A program made the translations under genes and the position numbers. Shown here in pieces: positions 1 to 46,248 of a stretch of 64,000 nucleotides of DNA (positions within the stretch are counted from its first letter, which is position 1; the number at the start of each line of letters is the position of its first letter). Below the pieces are notes generated by a model, which had not been told where the DNA came from, searched no databases, and was given only the letters and a program-made list of their open reading frames with translations. This DNA is from Leptodactylus fallax (Eukaryota > Chordata > Amphibia > Anura > Leptodactylidae), in assembly GCA_947044405.1 (NCBI GenBank), contig CAMRHE010000018.1, forward strand, positions 6,209,501 through 6,273,500, read 5' to 3'.

Positions 1-16
1 TATTATTATTATTATT
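1..16. repeat. TAT trinucleotide microsatellite, cut by window edge
   Basis: Five consecutive TAT/TTA units run from the first base. The repeat may continue upstream of the window. Confidence 0.7.
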
Positions 17-214
17 TCATTACATCTAAAGTAAACTTTTAAGCAACTTTGCAAGTAGTCTTGATTACCATTTTGTGTCTACAACTTCTATGCCTATATA
101 TCTAAATAGTTCCAAACTAGAAACAAACTGTGTGTTCTGGAGTTTTACTCTCTTTTGTCTTTCCCTAATGTGTTTTGTTTCTTGAGAAATACATATACAT
201 TTAATAAAGTCTAA

Positions 215-1185
215 GGCTGGGTACGTCTGGTATCTGTCTGTTTGCAAACCGTTTTAAGAGAAAAACGGTTTGGTATAAAAAGGATTCCAAACTGTTACAC
301 AGCGGATACCCGAATCCGTTTTTTTGTTTTTTTTTAGACGGATTAGGGTGGGTTCACACTTGCGCTCGGAGTCGTCTGCCGCAAATCCTACCTAAATGTT
401 GGAAAAAAGGATAGGGAAAGGATTGGAAAAGGTTTGAGACGCATTGCTTAAAAACCCATTCACATCTATGGGTTTTTAAAGCAATGTGCGGGTGTCCGAT
501 TGCACCCTCTGCGCCGCGAAGCCATTTTTTTTTCATCGGAAACAAAGTTGGACATGCAGGACTTTGTGTCCGACGAAAAAAAAACGGCTTTGCGGCGCAG
601 AGGGTGCAATCGGACACCCGGTCATTGCTTTAAAAACCCATAGAAGTGAATGGGTTTTTAAGCAATGCACCATAAACCTTTCCCTATTCTTTTTTCTGAC
701 ATTTAGGTCGGATTCGCGGCGGACGGACTCCGGGCGCAAGTGTGAACCCACCCTTAGTCAATGGGTGTCTGTTCAAAAGAACTGACCTTTTGTGTCTGTT
801 TTTGACCAATCCGTTTTTGTTTTTTTCCCCCCCCCTTCATTCTGAGTGTGCAGAGGGAAAAACTGATTGCAAAACAGACACAAACTGATTGCTATCCGTT
901 TGTAAACCATTTTCCATAGACCTGAATGTTAAAAAAAAAAATAGATTGGTTGCTGTCCGTCTGGAATCCTTATTTTTAGTACGGAGACAAAGTCCTGGAA
1001 GTTCTACTTTTCTCTCCGCACAAAAAAGCGGAAACCATATGGAAATGGCACAGACTGATACATGCGGATTACTTTTAAAACCCATTGAAATCAATGGGTT
1101 TTAATCCGGACCGTTCAAAATCAGTTTTGGAAAATTTCAAATACTGATTTCGAGCGGATTGATGAACGCAGATGTTAACCCAGCC
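215..1185. mobile_element. Palindromic MITE, outer element of a nested pair (Harbinger-like)
   Basis: The left end reads GGCTGGGT and the right end ACCCAGCC. Each is flanked by TAA (212-214 and 1186-1188), fitting the 3-bp TWA target duplication of PIF/Harbinger elements. The interior is non-coding, with several copies of an AAACGGTTT/GGATTGG-like motif in both orientations. The element at 346-753 lies inside it with its own TTA duplication, so this one was present first. Family assignment is an inference from duplication length and ends. Confidence 0.6.
346..753. mobile_element. Palindromic MITE with long terminal inverted repeats (Harbinger-like), nested
   Basis: The left end GGGTGGGTTCACACTTGCG is matched in inverted form at the right end, ending AACCCACCC. 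TTA flanks both sides (343-345, 754-756). The interior is itself palindromic: AACCCATTCACAT near 455 pairs with GAAGTGAATGGGTT near 645, and the GC-rich arm near 495-530 pairs with 590-620. The peptides read from it are products of the palindrome, not genes. Confidence 0.8.
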
Positions 1186-1441
1186 TAAGGATACGTTCAC
1201 ACATGCGTCAGGTTTGGAAACTCCATCGCAGTGTGCGTCAATAAACGCTGGACAAGAAAATGCTGCAAATCTGACTTTTTTTTTCCTCTGGTGGTTTTAG
1301 TTTAAAAGAACAGACTACTGACAGATCCCATTATAGTTGGTATCCGCTATTTTAGTGGTCTGTGTGTCTGTTGTTCTGGTCCTCCGATGGACCAGAACAA
1401 TGAACTCAGTGGCATAGATGTGAACATAGAGTAAATCACTA

Positions 1442-1690
1442 TAAGGCTGGAGCCCCACATGGCGTAAACTCCGATTTAGGTGCGGCATTTTACAGTCCCT
1501 GCACACATTCTAGCGAATCCCATACAGACATTGCGTAAAAATCCACACAGTGGACAGGCTGTGATTTCCAAAACCGACACAGTTTTAGAAATCACATCAT
1601 GTCAATTATACCTACAGAAACGCCGACTGTTTCCCTATAGGTATAATGGAAGTAGAAAGTTTGCAGAGGAAACCTGGTAAAAGGTGGAAA
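1442..1690. repeat. Fragment of the GGCTGNNGCCCCAC MITE family
   Basis: It begins AAGGCTGGAGCCCCACATGG and continues with the CATGTCAATTATACCT / TTTCCCTATAGGTATAAT segment that also appears inside the complete member at 36513-36889. The right end is not recognisable, so the copy is partial. Between here and 2022 nothing else was recognised. Confidence 0.6.
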
Positions 1691-2021
1691 GTAGCAGGGG
1701 ACCCTCTGCAATTCCTGCCTATGTAGTACCAATCTTTGCAACGGCATTTTTCAGGAAAACACACTACTGAATTTCTCTGACACAAATGCAGCAGCACGTC
1801 TGCGTATATGACCCCAGCCAAAGATTGGAAAATGAAAGCAGCCCAGTACCCAGACAATATGGGAGCACCAATTTAGTTTTTGCTCTTTTTCAGACCAGTT
1901 CCACAGGAAGCTCATAAGAATCACATACAGTAATGTATGCATCTTTGTATTGTGTTTTACTTTTCCTGCAATATGAGAAAAGAAGGATGAGCTAAAAAAT
2001 ACTATATAATATAATATATAT

Positions 2022-2541
2022 TGTGAGTATGTGAGCCAGAGGGCTCTGTTGAGCGACCCAGGCCCAGCTCTGAAAAGGCTCTCAGCCACGCCTTTGAGGG
2101 GGGGCGTGTATCTCCAGAAGGCTGGAGAAACCTGCTTGGAGCAGGAAATGGTGGACCCACCTGGACAGATAGACGGTCTGTGCCAGAAGTGCTCGGGTCT
2201 ACAGGGGACTGTTGCTGGAGCAGAGCAATAGTCAGGACCAGCGAGGACAGAGAGAGAGGCTCTGTCCAAGACGGCTGGATCCAGAGAGGACTTACAGAGA
2301 CTAAGTCAAGCTCTTATTGCCCCCCAGAGGCTAGTTAGGGACTCAAGGAGTGAGTTAGGCCCTAACTGTGGCCTAGGTTTTTTGTTGTTTTTGTTATGTT
2401 GCAGTTAAGCTGAATAAAGCCACGTTTATTTTACACTTGGACCGTCTGAAAGCTATCTTTCCGGCGCCCAGTACCACGAACCACCGCTGTCCGGACCAGG
2501 ACAAGCCGCCATTTTGAGTGTAATTCCCCTAAGCTGTCACA
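2022..2541 (+). repeat. 5' LTR
   Basis: This 520-bp direct repeat matches 6512-7035. It begins TGTGAGTATG and ends AAGCTGTCACA. An AATAAA signal lies at 2413-2418. The promoter cannot be pinned down by eye. Confidence 0.9.
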
Positions 2542-2543
2542 TA

Positions 2544-2561
2544 TGGTGGAGAATCGCGGGC
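2544..2561 (+). promoter_or_regulatory. Probable primer-binding site
   Basis: TGGTGGAGAATCGCGGGC starts two bases after the 5' LTR. An opening TGG pairs with the CCA end of a tRNA, as in LTR retrotransposons. I cannot name the tRNA by eye. Confidence 0.55.
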
Positions 2562-2925
2562 ATAAAGAGATCCACGCAAGTCCTGGAAGACAAGTGGTTT
2601 GTGATTGCAGTACTGCAAAGTGTGCATTGTGGCCTACAGCTGGAAGAAATCTGTGATTTCAACTGAAGAAACCCAGGAGGGGTGAGTGAATTGCAACATA
2701 GCAAGGGGTTTGTAAAACTCTGGAAGAGGAATCCAGGGAATGGACACTTTGTATACTGTGGCACAGAAGTCTATAAAGTGCTTGCTGATGGCAAGAAAAT
2801 AAGCAATGTGTGTAGAAGCTGGATATTGCAAACAGTCTATGTGAAAGGCTATGGTGCCATGTTGGTGTTTTCTGTGGAAGACAGAAGAAAATGCTGGTTG
2901 TTGTAGTGCCACATAAGTTAACTGT
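2562..2925 (+). other. Leader of the LTR element
   Basis: This is untranslated leader between the primer-binding-like site and the first long frame. It contains a 74-codon frame (2682-2906) with no recognisable similarity. Its closeness to the main frame would make it an upstream ORF in the transcript, but nothing shows that it is translated. Confidence 0.4.
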
Positions 2926-4740
2926 TTGAATACATGTGAATGCAGAGAGAGACAAAACCCGGAACAGATCATGTGGAATGCAAGTAAAGATAAAGGGTTG
3001 CATGATGGTGACTCAGTTTTTCTAAAGTACCTCTGTTCTATGAATAAATATGTCCCTGCTGACTGTATGTGTGAAAGCGCCAAAGATGAAAATATTAGGG
3101 TGCAGCAGCTTCAAGATGAGATTAAACGGCAATTTGAGGTATTAGAAAAAGAGCACCTTAAGTTGAACCTGAAGTTAAAGAAAGATCTTGAATCTATGAG
3201 GAGTTCAAATTCTAGTCATTGTAAAAATGTGGTACTGGGTTTGCCTGAAATGGACTGTGTCACTAAGAAGGAGTTTCCTGAAATGAAATGTGCTCTATCT
3301 AATGAAGTCATACAGAATGTAGAGCAAAAGCAAGTGCTTGAGAAGCAATTGCAGGATTTAAAGGAGCAGCATGTCCAAGACTCCATTGCCAAAGAGAGTG
3401 TTATTGAAAAATTGAGAGATGAGCTTGAAACTGCTAAACAAAGAGAAAGGGAATTCAAAGCTAGAATATGTAGCCTGGAGAGGGCGCTGTCAGGATCTTG
3501 TGAAGATAATGAGAAGTTGTCTGTTTTGGTGCAAAATAAAGACAAAGAATTGAATAATGTTACAGGGCTTCTTTCTCAAGCAGACAGCAAGTTTATCAAA
3601 CTTTCCAAAGATTTTTCTACACTAGAATCTCAGCTCCAGGACACTCAGGAACTTTTGCAAGAAGAAACCCGTCAGAAGCTTGACCTTAGTACAAAACTAA
3701 AACAAATGGAAGATGAGAAAAATGGTTTCCTTGAGCAACTAGAAGAAGAGGAGATAGCAAAAAGAGATTTGACAAAGCAGATTTCAACATTACAGGCTCA
3801 GGCGACTGATATGAAGAAAAAAATGGAGGATAGTATTGGATCCTTGGACTCTGTTGAAGAACTAAAGGAAAAGTTGCAAAAGGAGCTAGAAGCTACAAAT
3901 CAATGGTTTGAGGAGAAGGTTGCTGCTTATGGCAAACTTGAGAAGACGAAAATTAGACTGCAGCAGGAACTAGAAGATGTAGGTGTAGATCTTGATCATC
4001 AACATCGGATTGTGTCAAATTTGAAAAGGAAGCAGAAAAAGTTTGATCAGCGGCTTGGTGAAGAGAAGACTCTTTCTGCTAGATATGCAGAAGAACGTGA
4101 CAGTGCTGAAGCAGAGGCCCTTGAATTGAAGGCCGAGTTAAAGAGGCTCAACAAGCAACGGCGCACTGAAATGGAGGATTTGGTTAGCTCCAAGGATGAA
4201 GCTGAGAAAAACCTGGAATCTGTGCAGATATTGTATGAGAACAAAGCTAATGCTTATGAGATGTTGGAAAAGGCCAAGAGAGAATTGGACCTCCAGATAG
4301 AAGACATGAGGATTCAGTTTGAGAGAAACCTGTCTAATTTATCTACTGAGATTGTAGATCTAAAAATGCTTGTTGCTAAACTAAAGGTGCAAGTGAACAA
4401 GCAGGAGGAAATCAAGAAACAGCTGGAGTTTCAGATGGATCAAATGAAGCGTGAGTCAGAAATAAAGTTGGAAGAGCGCACTTTTCAGATTGAACAGTCA
4501 AAAACTGAAGTGGAATCTAAAAGAGAGGAATTGGATCGATTGCAGCAGTCTTTATCCAATACTGAACAGTCGGCATCTGCCCTATCTTCAAAGCTGGCAG
4601 CACTAGAAGCTGAGAGAGACTCGCTGCAGAACCTGTTAACCTCTAAAGAGTCAGAGCTGTTATCCCTGAAAAATGTGATTCAAGAAATAGAGTATTCAAC
4701 CAAGAGCAAGATAAGAGAGCCACTGAGATACGGGACTTGA
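2926..4740 (+). CDS. Chimeric coiled-coil protein: myosin-II rod fused to HIP1R coiled coil (captured host sequence)
   Basis: The frame is 604 codons, with ATG at 2926. Residues about 1-200 are an unassigned leader and coiled coil. From about 202 to 465 the protein follows the rod of vertebrate non-muscle/smooth-muscle myosin heavy chain in order: [15 protein letters not shown], then [29 protein letters not shown] and [10 protein letters not shown]. Several short stretches are missing relative to the parent. From about 513 onward it follows HIP1R ([19 protein letters not shown]). No motor domain and no introns are present, so the source was spliced mRNA. The exact myosin paralog (MYH9/10/11 type) cannot be decided by eye. 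The frame ends at TGA 4738-4740 because the HIP1R frame shifts by one base near 4697-4700. A role in dimerisation or cytoskeletal binding is inference only. Confidence 0.8.
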   Translation: MNTCECRERQNPEQIMWNASKDKGLHDGDSVFLKYLCSMNKYVPADCMCESAKDENIRVQQLQDEIKRQFEVLEKEHLKLNLKLKKDLESMRSSNSSHCKNVVLGLPEMDCVTKKEFPEMKCALSNEVIQNVEQKQVLEKQLQDLKEQHVQDSIAKESVIEKLRDELETAKQREREFKARICSLERALSGSCEDNEKLSVLVQNKDKELNNVTGLLSQADSKFIKLSKDFSTLESQLQDTQELLQEETRQKLDLSTKLKQMEDEKNGFLEQLEEEEIAKRDLTKQISTLQAQATDMKKKMEDSIGSLDSVEELKEKLQKELEATNQWFEEKVAAYGKLEKTKIRLQQELEDVGVDLDHQHRIVSNLKRKQKKFDQRLGEEKTLSARYAEERDSAEAEALELKAELKRLNKQRRTEMEDLVSSKDEAEKNLESVQILYENKANAYEMLEKAKRELDLQIEDMRIQFERNLSNLSTEIVDLKMLVAKLKVQVNKQEEIKKQLEFQMDQMKRESEIKLEERTFQIEQSKTEVESKREELDRLQQSLSNTEQSASALSSKLAALEAERDSLQNLLTSKESELLSLKNVIQEIEYSTKSKIREPLRYGT

Positions 4741-6347
4741 ATGAAAGACTTGACAAAAAGTCTGCAGATGAGCAGAAGCTTTATCAGAAGATGTTGGAGG
4801 GTCAGTTTAATATAGTTCAGGGAACAGTGGGGGAAGCAGAAAATATTATCCAGGATGCTGACCTGACAAATGTTGGAAGAACACTGCAGAATATCCTAGA
4901 ATTGGGAGACATAGTGGATAAAGAGATGGCATCTACATCTGCTGCCATAGAGGATGTCAGGAAGACTGAGGAAGATCTGCAAGTTGCAATGGTGAAGGCT
5001 GAGATTGAGGCTGCTCAGAAAGATGTGGCAGTGAAGAAAGTTCTGGAACTGGAATCAGCGGTTTGTGCGCTACAGAAGGCGTTAGAATTGGGGAAAGCTG
5101 CCAGCATAGAGGCAGAGAAAGGAGAATCATTAAGTCAGACAGACATGAGTAACCTGTCCACTAATGTTGATACCAATGATCAGATTATGATGAAACCACG
5201 TGATTCGATAAAACGTCAAGTAGAGGGTATAGTTCCCCAGGAAGATGCTGCTAAAGGTGGACTTCCTGCAAAATGTGAGGAGACCAAAGAAGGTCCAACA
5301 GAAGAAAAAACTGTGATTGGTCACACACTGCCTGTGACAGAGTGGGTCCAGCCTCAAACCAATGAGGTCCAAAGCCTAGAGGGCTGTGAGATGGTAAATA
5401 AGGTGAAGGGTCATCAAAAGTGTGGAACAAGAATCTGTAAGAAGACTGACCACTCATATGTTGTCCCAACAGCTAAAGTGTCTGAAGCCATTGTGGATAA
5501 AGGTGTTGCTGTGTCTGTCTCTAGCCAAATGTCGGGTGGAAAAATGGTGAAAAATGACTCCATGTTGTCTGTGAAGGGGGAGTCAGGAAATAATATAGTC
5601 AACCCAAAAAGAGGAGAAGAGGCAGAAGTTGTTTTACCGCCTGATGCTAATAGCAACAAGAAGAGGCTGAGATACAATGTTACTAAGTCCCTAACTAATG
5701 GAAGTAACCATGGTAGAGGTTCTAATGCAGAGACTGAGCAGCCGTCATTTGCATGCAGAAGTAAGAGATGGTTACATGTCACCAATGATGGGACAGTTGT
5801 TAAAGACATACCAGAAAATGTAGTTCAGCGTGATCTATTATGTGAGGGTGTACGGTATGGCCCTTGCGCAAAAGGAGAAGATATTGCGGTACAGAGCTTG
5901 TGTATCTCAAACAAAGAGGAGAGAAAGCAGCCTATGTCTCCTAAACTTCTAAGCCTTGATGGTGATGGCAAAGGTTGCTTTGAAATGAAGGTTATGGAAA
6001 AAGTACCCGTGAAACAGTTATACTCTAAAGACATTGATGTGCATGAAGTACGTGTTAGTTGGTCTCTGAGCTCCTGTGGATTCATGATAGGTAAAGATGA
6101 AGATTCTTACCGCTATTCACTAAAGGGATCAAGGTCATGCAATGGGATGGCTGAAGAGTACGGCGAGAAATGTGATGAAAATGATATGATCCCTTGTATG
6201 GCGAATTTTGAAGGTGATGAAGGAGAACTTGCCTTTGTACAGAATGGCCAGGATCTTGGCGTAGCATTTAAAGTGCTGAAAAAACGGAAAACTCGACTGA
6301 GCGGAATTTGGAAGACGAGACCGCCAGATTGGGACTTTAAGTTATGA
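4737..6347 (+). CDS. Second frame: HIP1R continuation plus long tail of unknown origin
   Basis: This frame overlaps the previous one. It continues HIP1R sequence in the next frame: in-frame similarity starts near 4698, followed by [19 protein letters not shown] and then [13 protein letters not shown], a hallmark of the HIP1/HIP1R talin-like (I/LWEQ) region. No ATG sits at its start, so translation would need the upstream frame repaired, a ribosomal frameshift, or an internal start. The clathrin-binding region and most of the actin-binding THATCH domain are absent. After about residue 130 the protein is hydrophilic and matches nothing I recognise. It ends in a basic stretch, KKRKTR, and RPPDWDF. 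Captured host sequence up to about 5110; the rest is uncharacterised. Confidence 0.65.
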   Translation: MNERLDKKSADEQKLYQKMLEGQFNIVQGTVGEAENIIQDADLTNVGRTLQNILELGDIVDKEMASTSAAIEDVRKTEEDLQVAMVKAEIEAAQKDVAVKKVLELESAVCALQKALELGKAASIEAEKGESLSQTDMSNLSTNVDTNDQIMMKPRDSIKRQVEGIVPQEDAAKGGLPAKCEETKEGPTEEKTVIGHTLPVTEWVQPQTNEVQSLEGCEMVNKVKGHQKCGTRICKKTDHSYVVPTAKVSEAIVDKGVAVSVSSQMSGGKMVKNDSMLSVKGESGNNIVNPKRGEEAEVVLPPDANSNKKRLRYNVTKSLTNGSNHGRGSNAETEQPSFACRSKRWLHVTNDGTVVKDIPENVVQRDLLCEGVRYGPCAKGEDIAVQSLCISNKEERKQPMSPKLLSLDGDGKGCFEMKVMEKVPVKQLYSKDIDVHEVRVSWSLSSCGFMIGKDEDSYRYSLKGSRSCNGMAEEYGEKCDENDMIPCMANFEGDEGELAFVQNGQDLGVAFKVLKKRKTRLSGIWKTRPPDWDFKL

Positions 6348-6661
6348 GAAAACGGAGAACTCGACAGAGCAGTATTTGGAAGAAAAGACCGCCTGACTGG
6401 GACTTCTGGAGAGACACTGAACAGGCATATTTGATTGAAGAGGGACTTCGTCATAGGATGTCTCGTCCCATTGTAGCTCACCCCATGGGTAGTGAGCTGA
6501 GGGGGAGGGTATGTGAGTATGTGAGCCAGAGGGCGCTGTTGAGCGACCCAGGCCCGGCTATGAAAAGGCTCTCAGCCACACCTTTGAGGGGGGCGTGTAT
6601 CTCCAGAAGGCTGGAGAAACCTGCTTGGAGCAGGAAATGGTGGACCCACCTGGACAGATAG
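6344..6661 (+). CDS. Small third frame with repeated RPPDWDF motif, running into the 3' LTR
   Basis: ATG at 6344 overlaps the preceding stop as ATGA. The first residues, [19 protein letters not shown], repeat the last residues of the frame before ([19 protein letters not shown]). A roughly 65-base tandem duplication has therefore produced two versions of the C-terminal end, in different frames. Codons after about residue 56 are LTR sequence. The frame may be untranslated or an alternative tail. Confidence 0.35.
   Translation: MRKRRTRQSSIWKKRPPDWDFWRDTEQAYLIEEGLRHRMSRPIVAHPMGSELRGRVCEYVSQRALLSDPGPAMKRLSATPLRGACISRRLEKPAWSRKWWTHLDR
6496..6511 (+). promoter_or_regulatory. Polypurine tract
   Basis: GCTGAGGGGGAGGGTA directly precedes the 3' LTR, the usual place of the plus-strand primer. 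Confidence 0.65.
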
Positions 6662-7032
6662 ACGGTCTGTGCCAGAAGTGCTCGGGTCTACAGGGGACTG
6701 TTGCTGGAGCAGAGCAATAGTCAGGACCAGCGCGAGGACAGGACAGAGAGAAGCTCTGTCCAAGAGGGCTGGATCCAGAGAGGACTTACAGAGACTAAGT
6801 CAAGCTCTTATTGCCCCCCAGAGGCTAGTTAGGGACTCAAGGAGTGAGTTAGGCCCTAACTGTGGCATAGGTTTTTTGTTGTTTTTGTTATGTTGCAGTT
6901 AAGCTGAATAAAGCCACGTTTATTTTACACTTGGACCATCTGAAAGCTATCTTTCCGGCGCCCAGTACCACGAACCACCGCTGTCCGGACCAGGACAAGC
7001 CGCCATTTTGAGTGTAATTCCCCTAAGCTGTC

Positions 7033-7035
<3 letters not shown>
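6512..7035 (+). repeat. 3' LTR
   Basis: This 524-bp copy of 2022-2541 differs by about eight substitutions and three small indels by eye, mostly near 6534-6600 and 6730-6770. AATAAA lies at 6907-6912. Read in the sense of DCLK2, this could terminate transcripts inside the intron. Confidence 0.9.
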
Positions 7036-7070
<35 letters not shown>

Positions 7071-7092
7071 ATATATTATATATATATTATAA
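7036..7092. repeat. AT dinucleotide microsatellite
   Basis: An almost uninterrupted TA run lies immediately beside the 3' LTR. It matches the AT-rich stretch left of the 5' LTR (2000-2021), so the element entered an AT repeat. Confidence 0.85.
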
Positions 7093-8475
7093 TATTGTTG
7101 TTATTATTTTTTAATAATTTACTATCTTAGAATTTCCTTTCCTTCTTGTCATAAAATTGATGACCCTTTTCCTTGAATTTTTCAGCCACATCCTGCGTTA
7201 CTGATATAAGGGAAAACCAAGGTTTACAGCAAACGTTTTTGTTCAAGCCGAAAAAATGTTACATCCTGTTGAGCTTTTGTACTGTTTTTCTCATATATTG
7301 AGGGTGTGTCATAGTTTAGTAATCCAAACATGTGTTAGTATTTTTCAGCCACGCCAACATGGCATGACGATGCTGCAGTAATATTGTTGCGATTTGCTGA
7401 AATGTCATCAATGTCTTTGAGAAGGATTGAAGAATACAAGCAGATCAGCTAAGCTCCTTGGGGTGGGGGGCCTTTACACAGTCCTACACACTGCTGGTTA
7501 ATGTATTCACTGAGATTGTGCAGCTGCATTGAGTCAGCTGTTTTCAGAATTTGCTGGCAATCTGCCTCTGTAGAGGTTTTTTTCTTTGTTTTCCAACTTT
7601 TGTGTCCAGGCAGAGTGCAGAGCAATATTATTAAAATAGTATGTCTGGTGTATCAGCCGCTCTTTCCTCTACTGCTGCCATGGAAATAATCATGTGCGCT
7701 TTTTATACTGTATTAGTCATTTACTGCTACACAGTTTGTCAACATGTCGCAGTTTTTGCTAAAATGTCAGAAATGTTAGCTCATTATACTCCTGAAAGAT
7801 GCTGCCAGCAGTCACTCAATGTCTGTATGTCCCCGGCTGTCATTTACACTGCAGCCATGTATGATGATTATAGTCAGAGTCTTGTGCCTATGAGTAATGT
7901 ATGTACCTTGTATTAGGGTCAGATATTGCATAACTGTTGTAATGTTATATATCCAGGATGTACCCAGATGAGTGCAGAGCAAAAGGATAACTTTGGCAAC
8001 CAAGAAACTTTAAAAAGTTATGAAACTTGAAAAAGCTCACTTCGTTTTGTTTATAGGGATATAAAAGCCACTGTTGTCTTATAACATCTTTCTCCCTTCC
8101 TCTATTCAGTACACACAAACCTCTCTGCCGAGCATACATGTGTATAGTGATAAGGTGTTAGCAGTCATTTGTGCACTTTTAGCAGTCACTTTCCTACACT
8201 TTCAGTCAGAGACATAACTTGAAGCTCCTGGGCACCAATGCTAAATCTATATTGGGGCCCCTACCTACCTTGTGTTATTTAAAATAGTGGAATATTTTGT
8301 GACAGAGGGACCTGTGGGCCCTCTTCAAGGTCCAGGGCCTGGTAGCAATTGCTACCACTGCACTCCCTATAGCTATGCCCCTGTAATCAGTATCATTGAG
8401 CACTGTTGTACCTTTAATAGACAAAGCTTAATAGACAATGCTTCAGACATCTCTTTTCTTTTGACATTTCTTTAG
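7093..8475 (+). other. Intron sequence upstream of first DCLK2 exon in window
   Basis: No exon for the preceding DCX-domain segment could be found here or further left, so those exons lie outside the window. At 8212-8388 there is a hAT-like MITE fragment (CTCCTGGGCACC at the left, TAGCTATGCCCCTG at the right). The remainder shows no recognisable feature. Confidence 0.6.

Positions 8476-46248
<37,773 letters not shown>

Larger units (their letters stand above)
2022..7035 (+). mobile_element. LTR retrotransposon carrying captured host myosin-II and HIP1R coding sequence
   Basis: Two direct LTRs (2022-2541, 6512-7035) start TGTGAG and end TCACA, with ATAT on both outer sides (2018-2021, 7036-7039). 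The flank is AT-rich, so that duplication is weak evidence. A primer-binding-like TGG follows the 5' LTR and a purine-rich tract precedes the 3' LTR. The 4 kb interior has long open frames but no protease, reverse transcriptase, RNase H, integrase or zinc knuckle. Instead it encodes intronless coiled-coil protein resembling class II myosin rod and HIP1R. It is therefore non-autonomous and would need enzymes from another element. By eye the LTRs differ at about eight positions plus three small indels, so the insertion is not brand new. It lies in a DCLK2 intron in sense orientation and brings its own polyadenylation signals. Confidence 0.85.

Noticed and set aside
486..785. Two opposite frames near the window start with similar peptides
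   Set aside because: They are mirror readings of a palindromic MITE (346-753).
1751..2269. 172-codon - strand frame crossing the 5' LTR boundary
   Set aside because: It runs from unique DNA into the LTR with no similarity; chance opening.
7093..8475. Search for the preceding DCLK2 exon (second DCX domain front part)
   Set aside because: No sequence resembling the expected DCX segment was found here or in 1-2021; those exons must lie upstream of the window.
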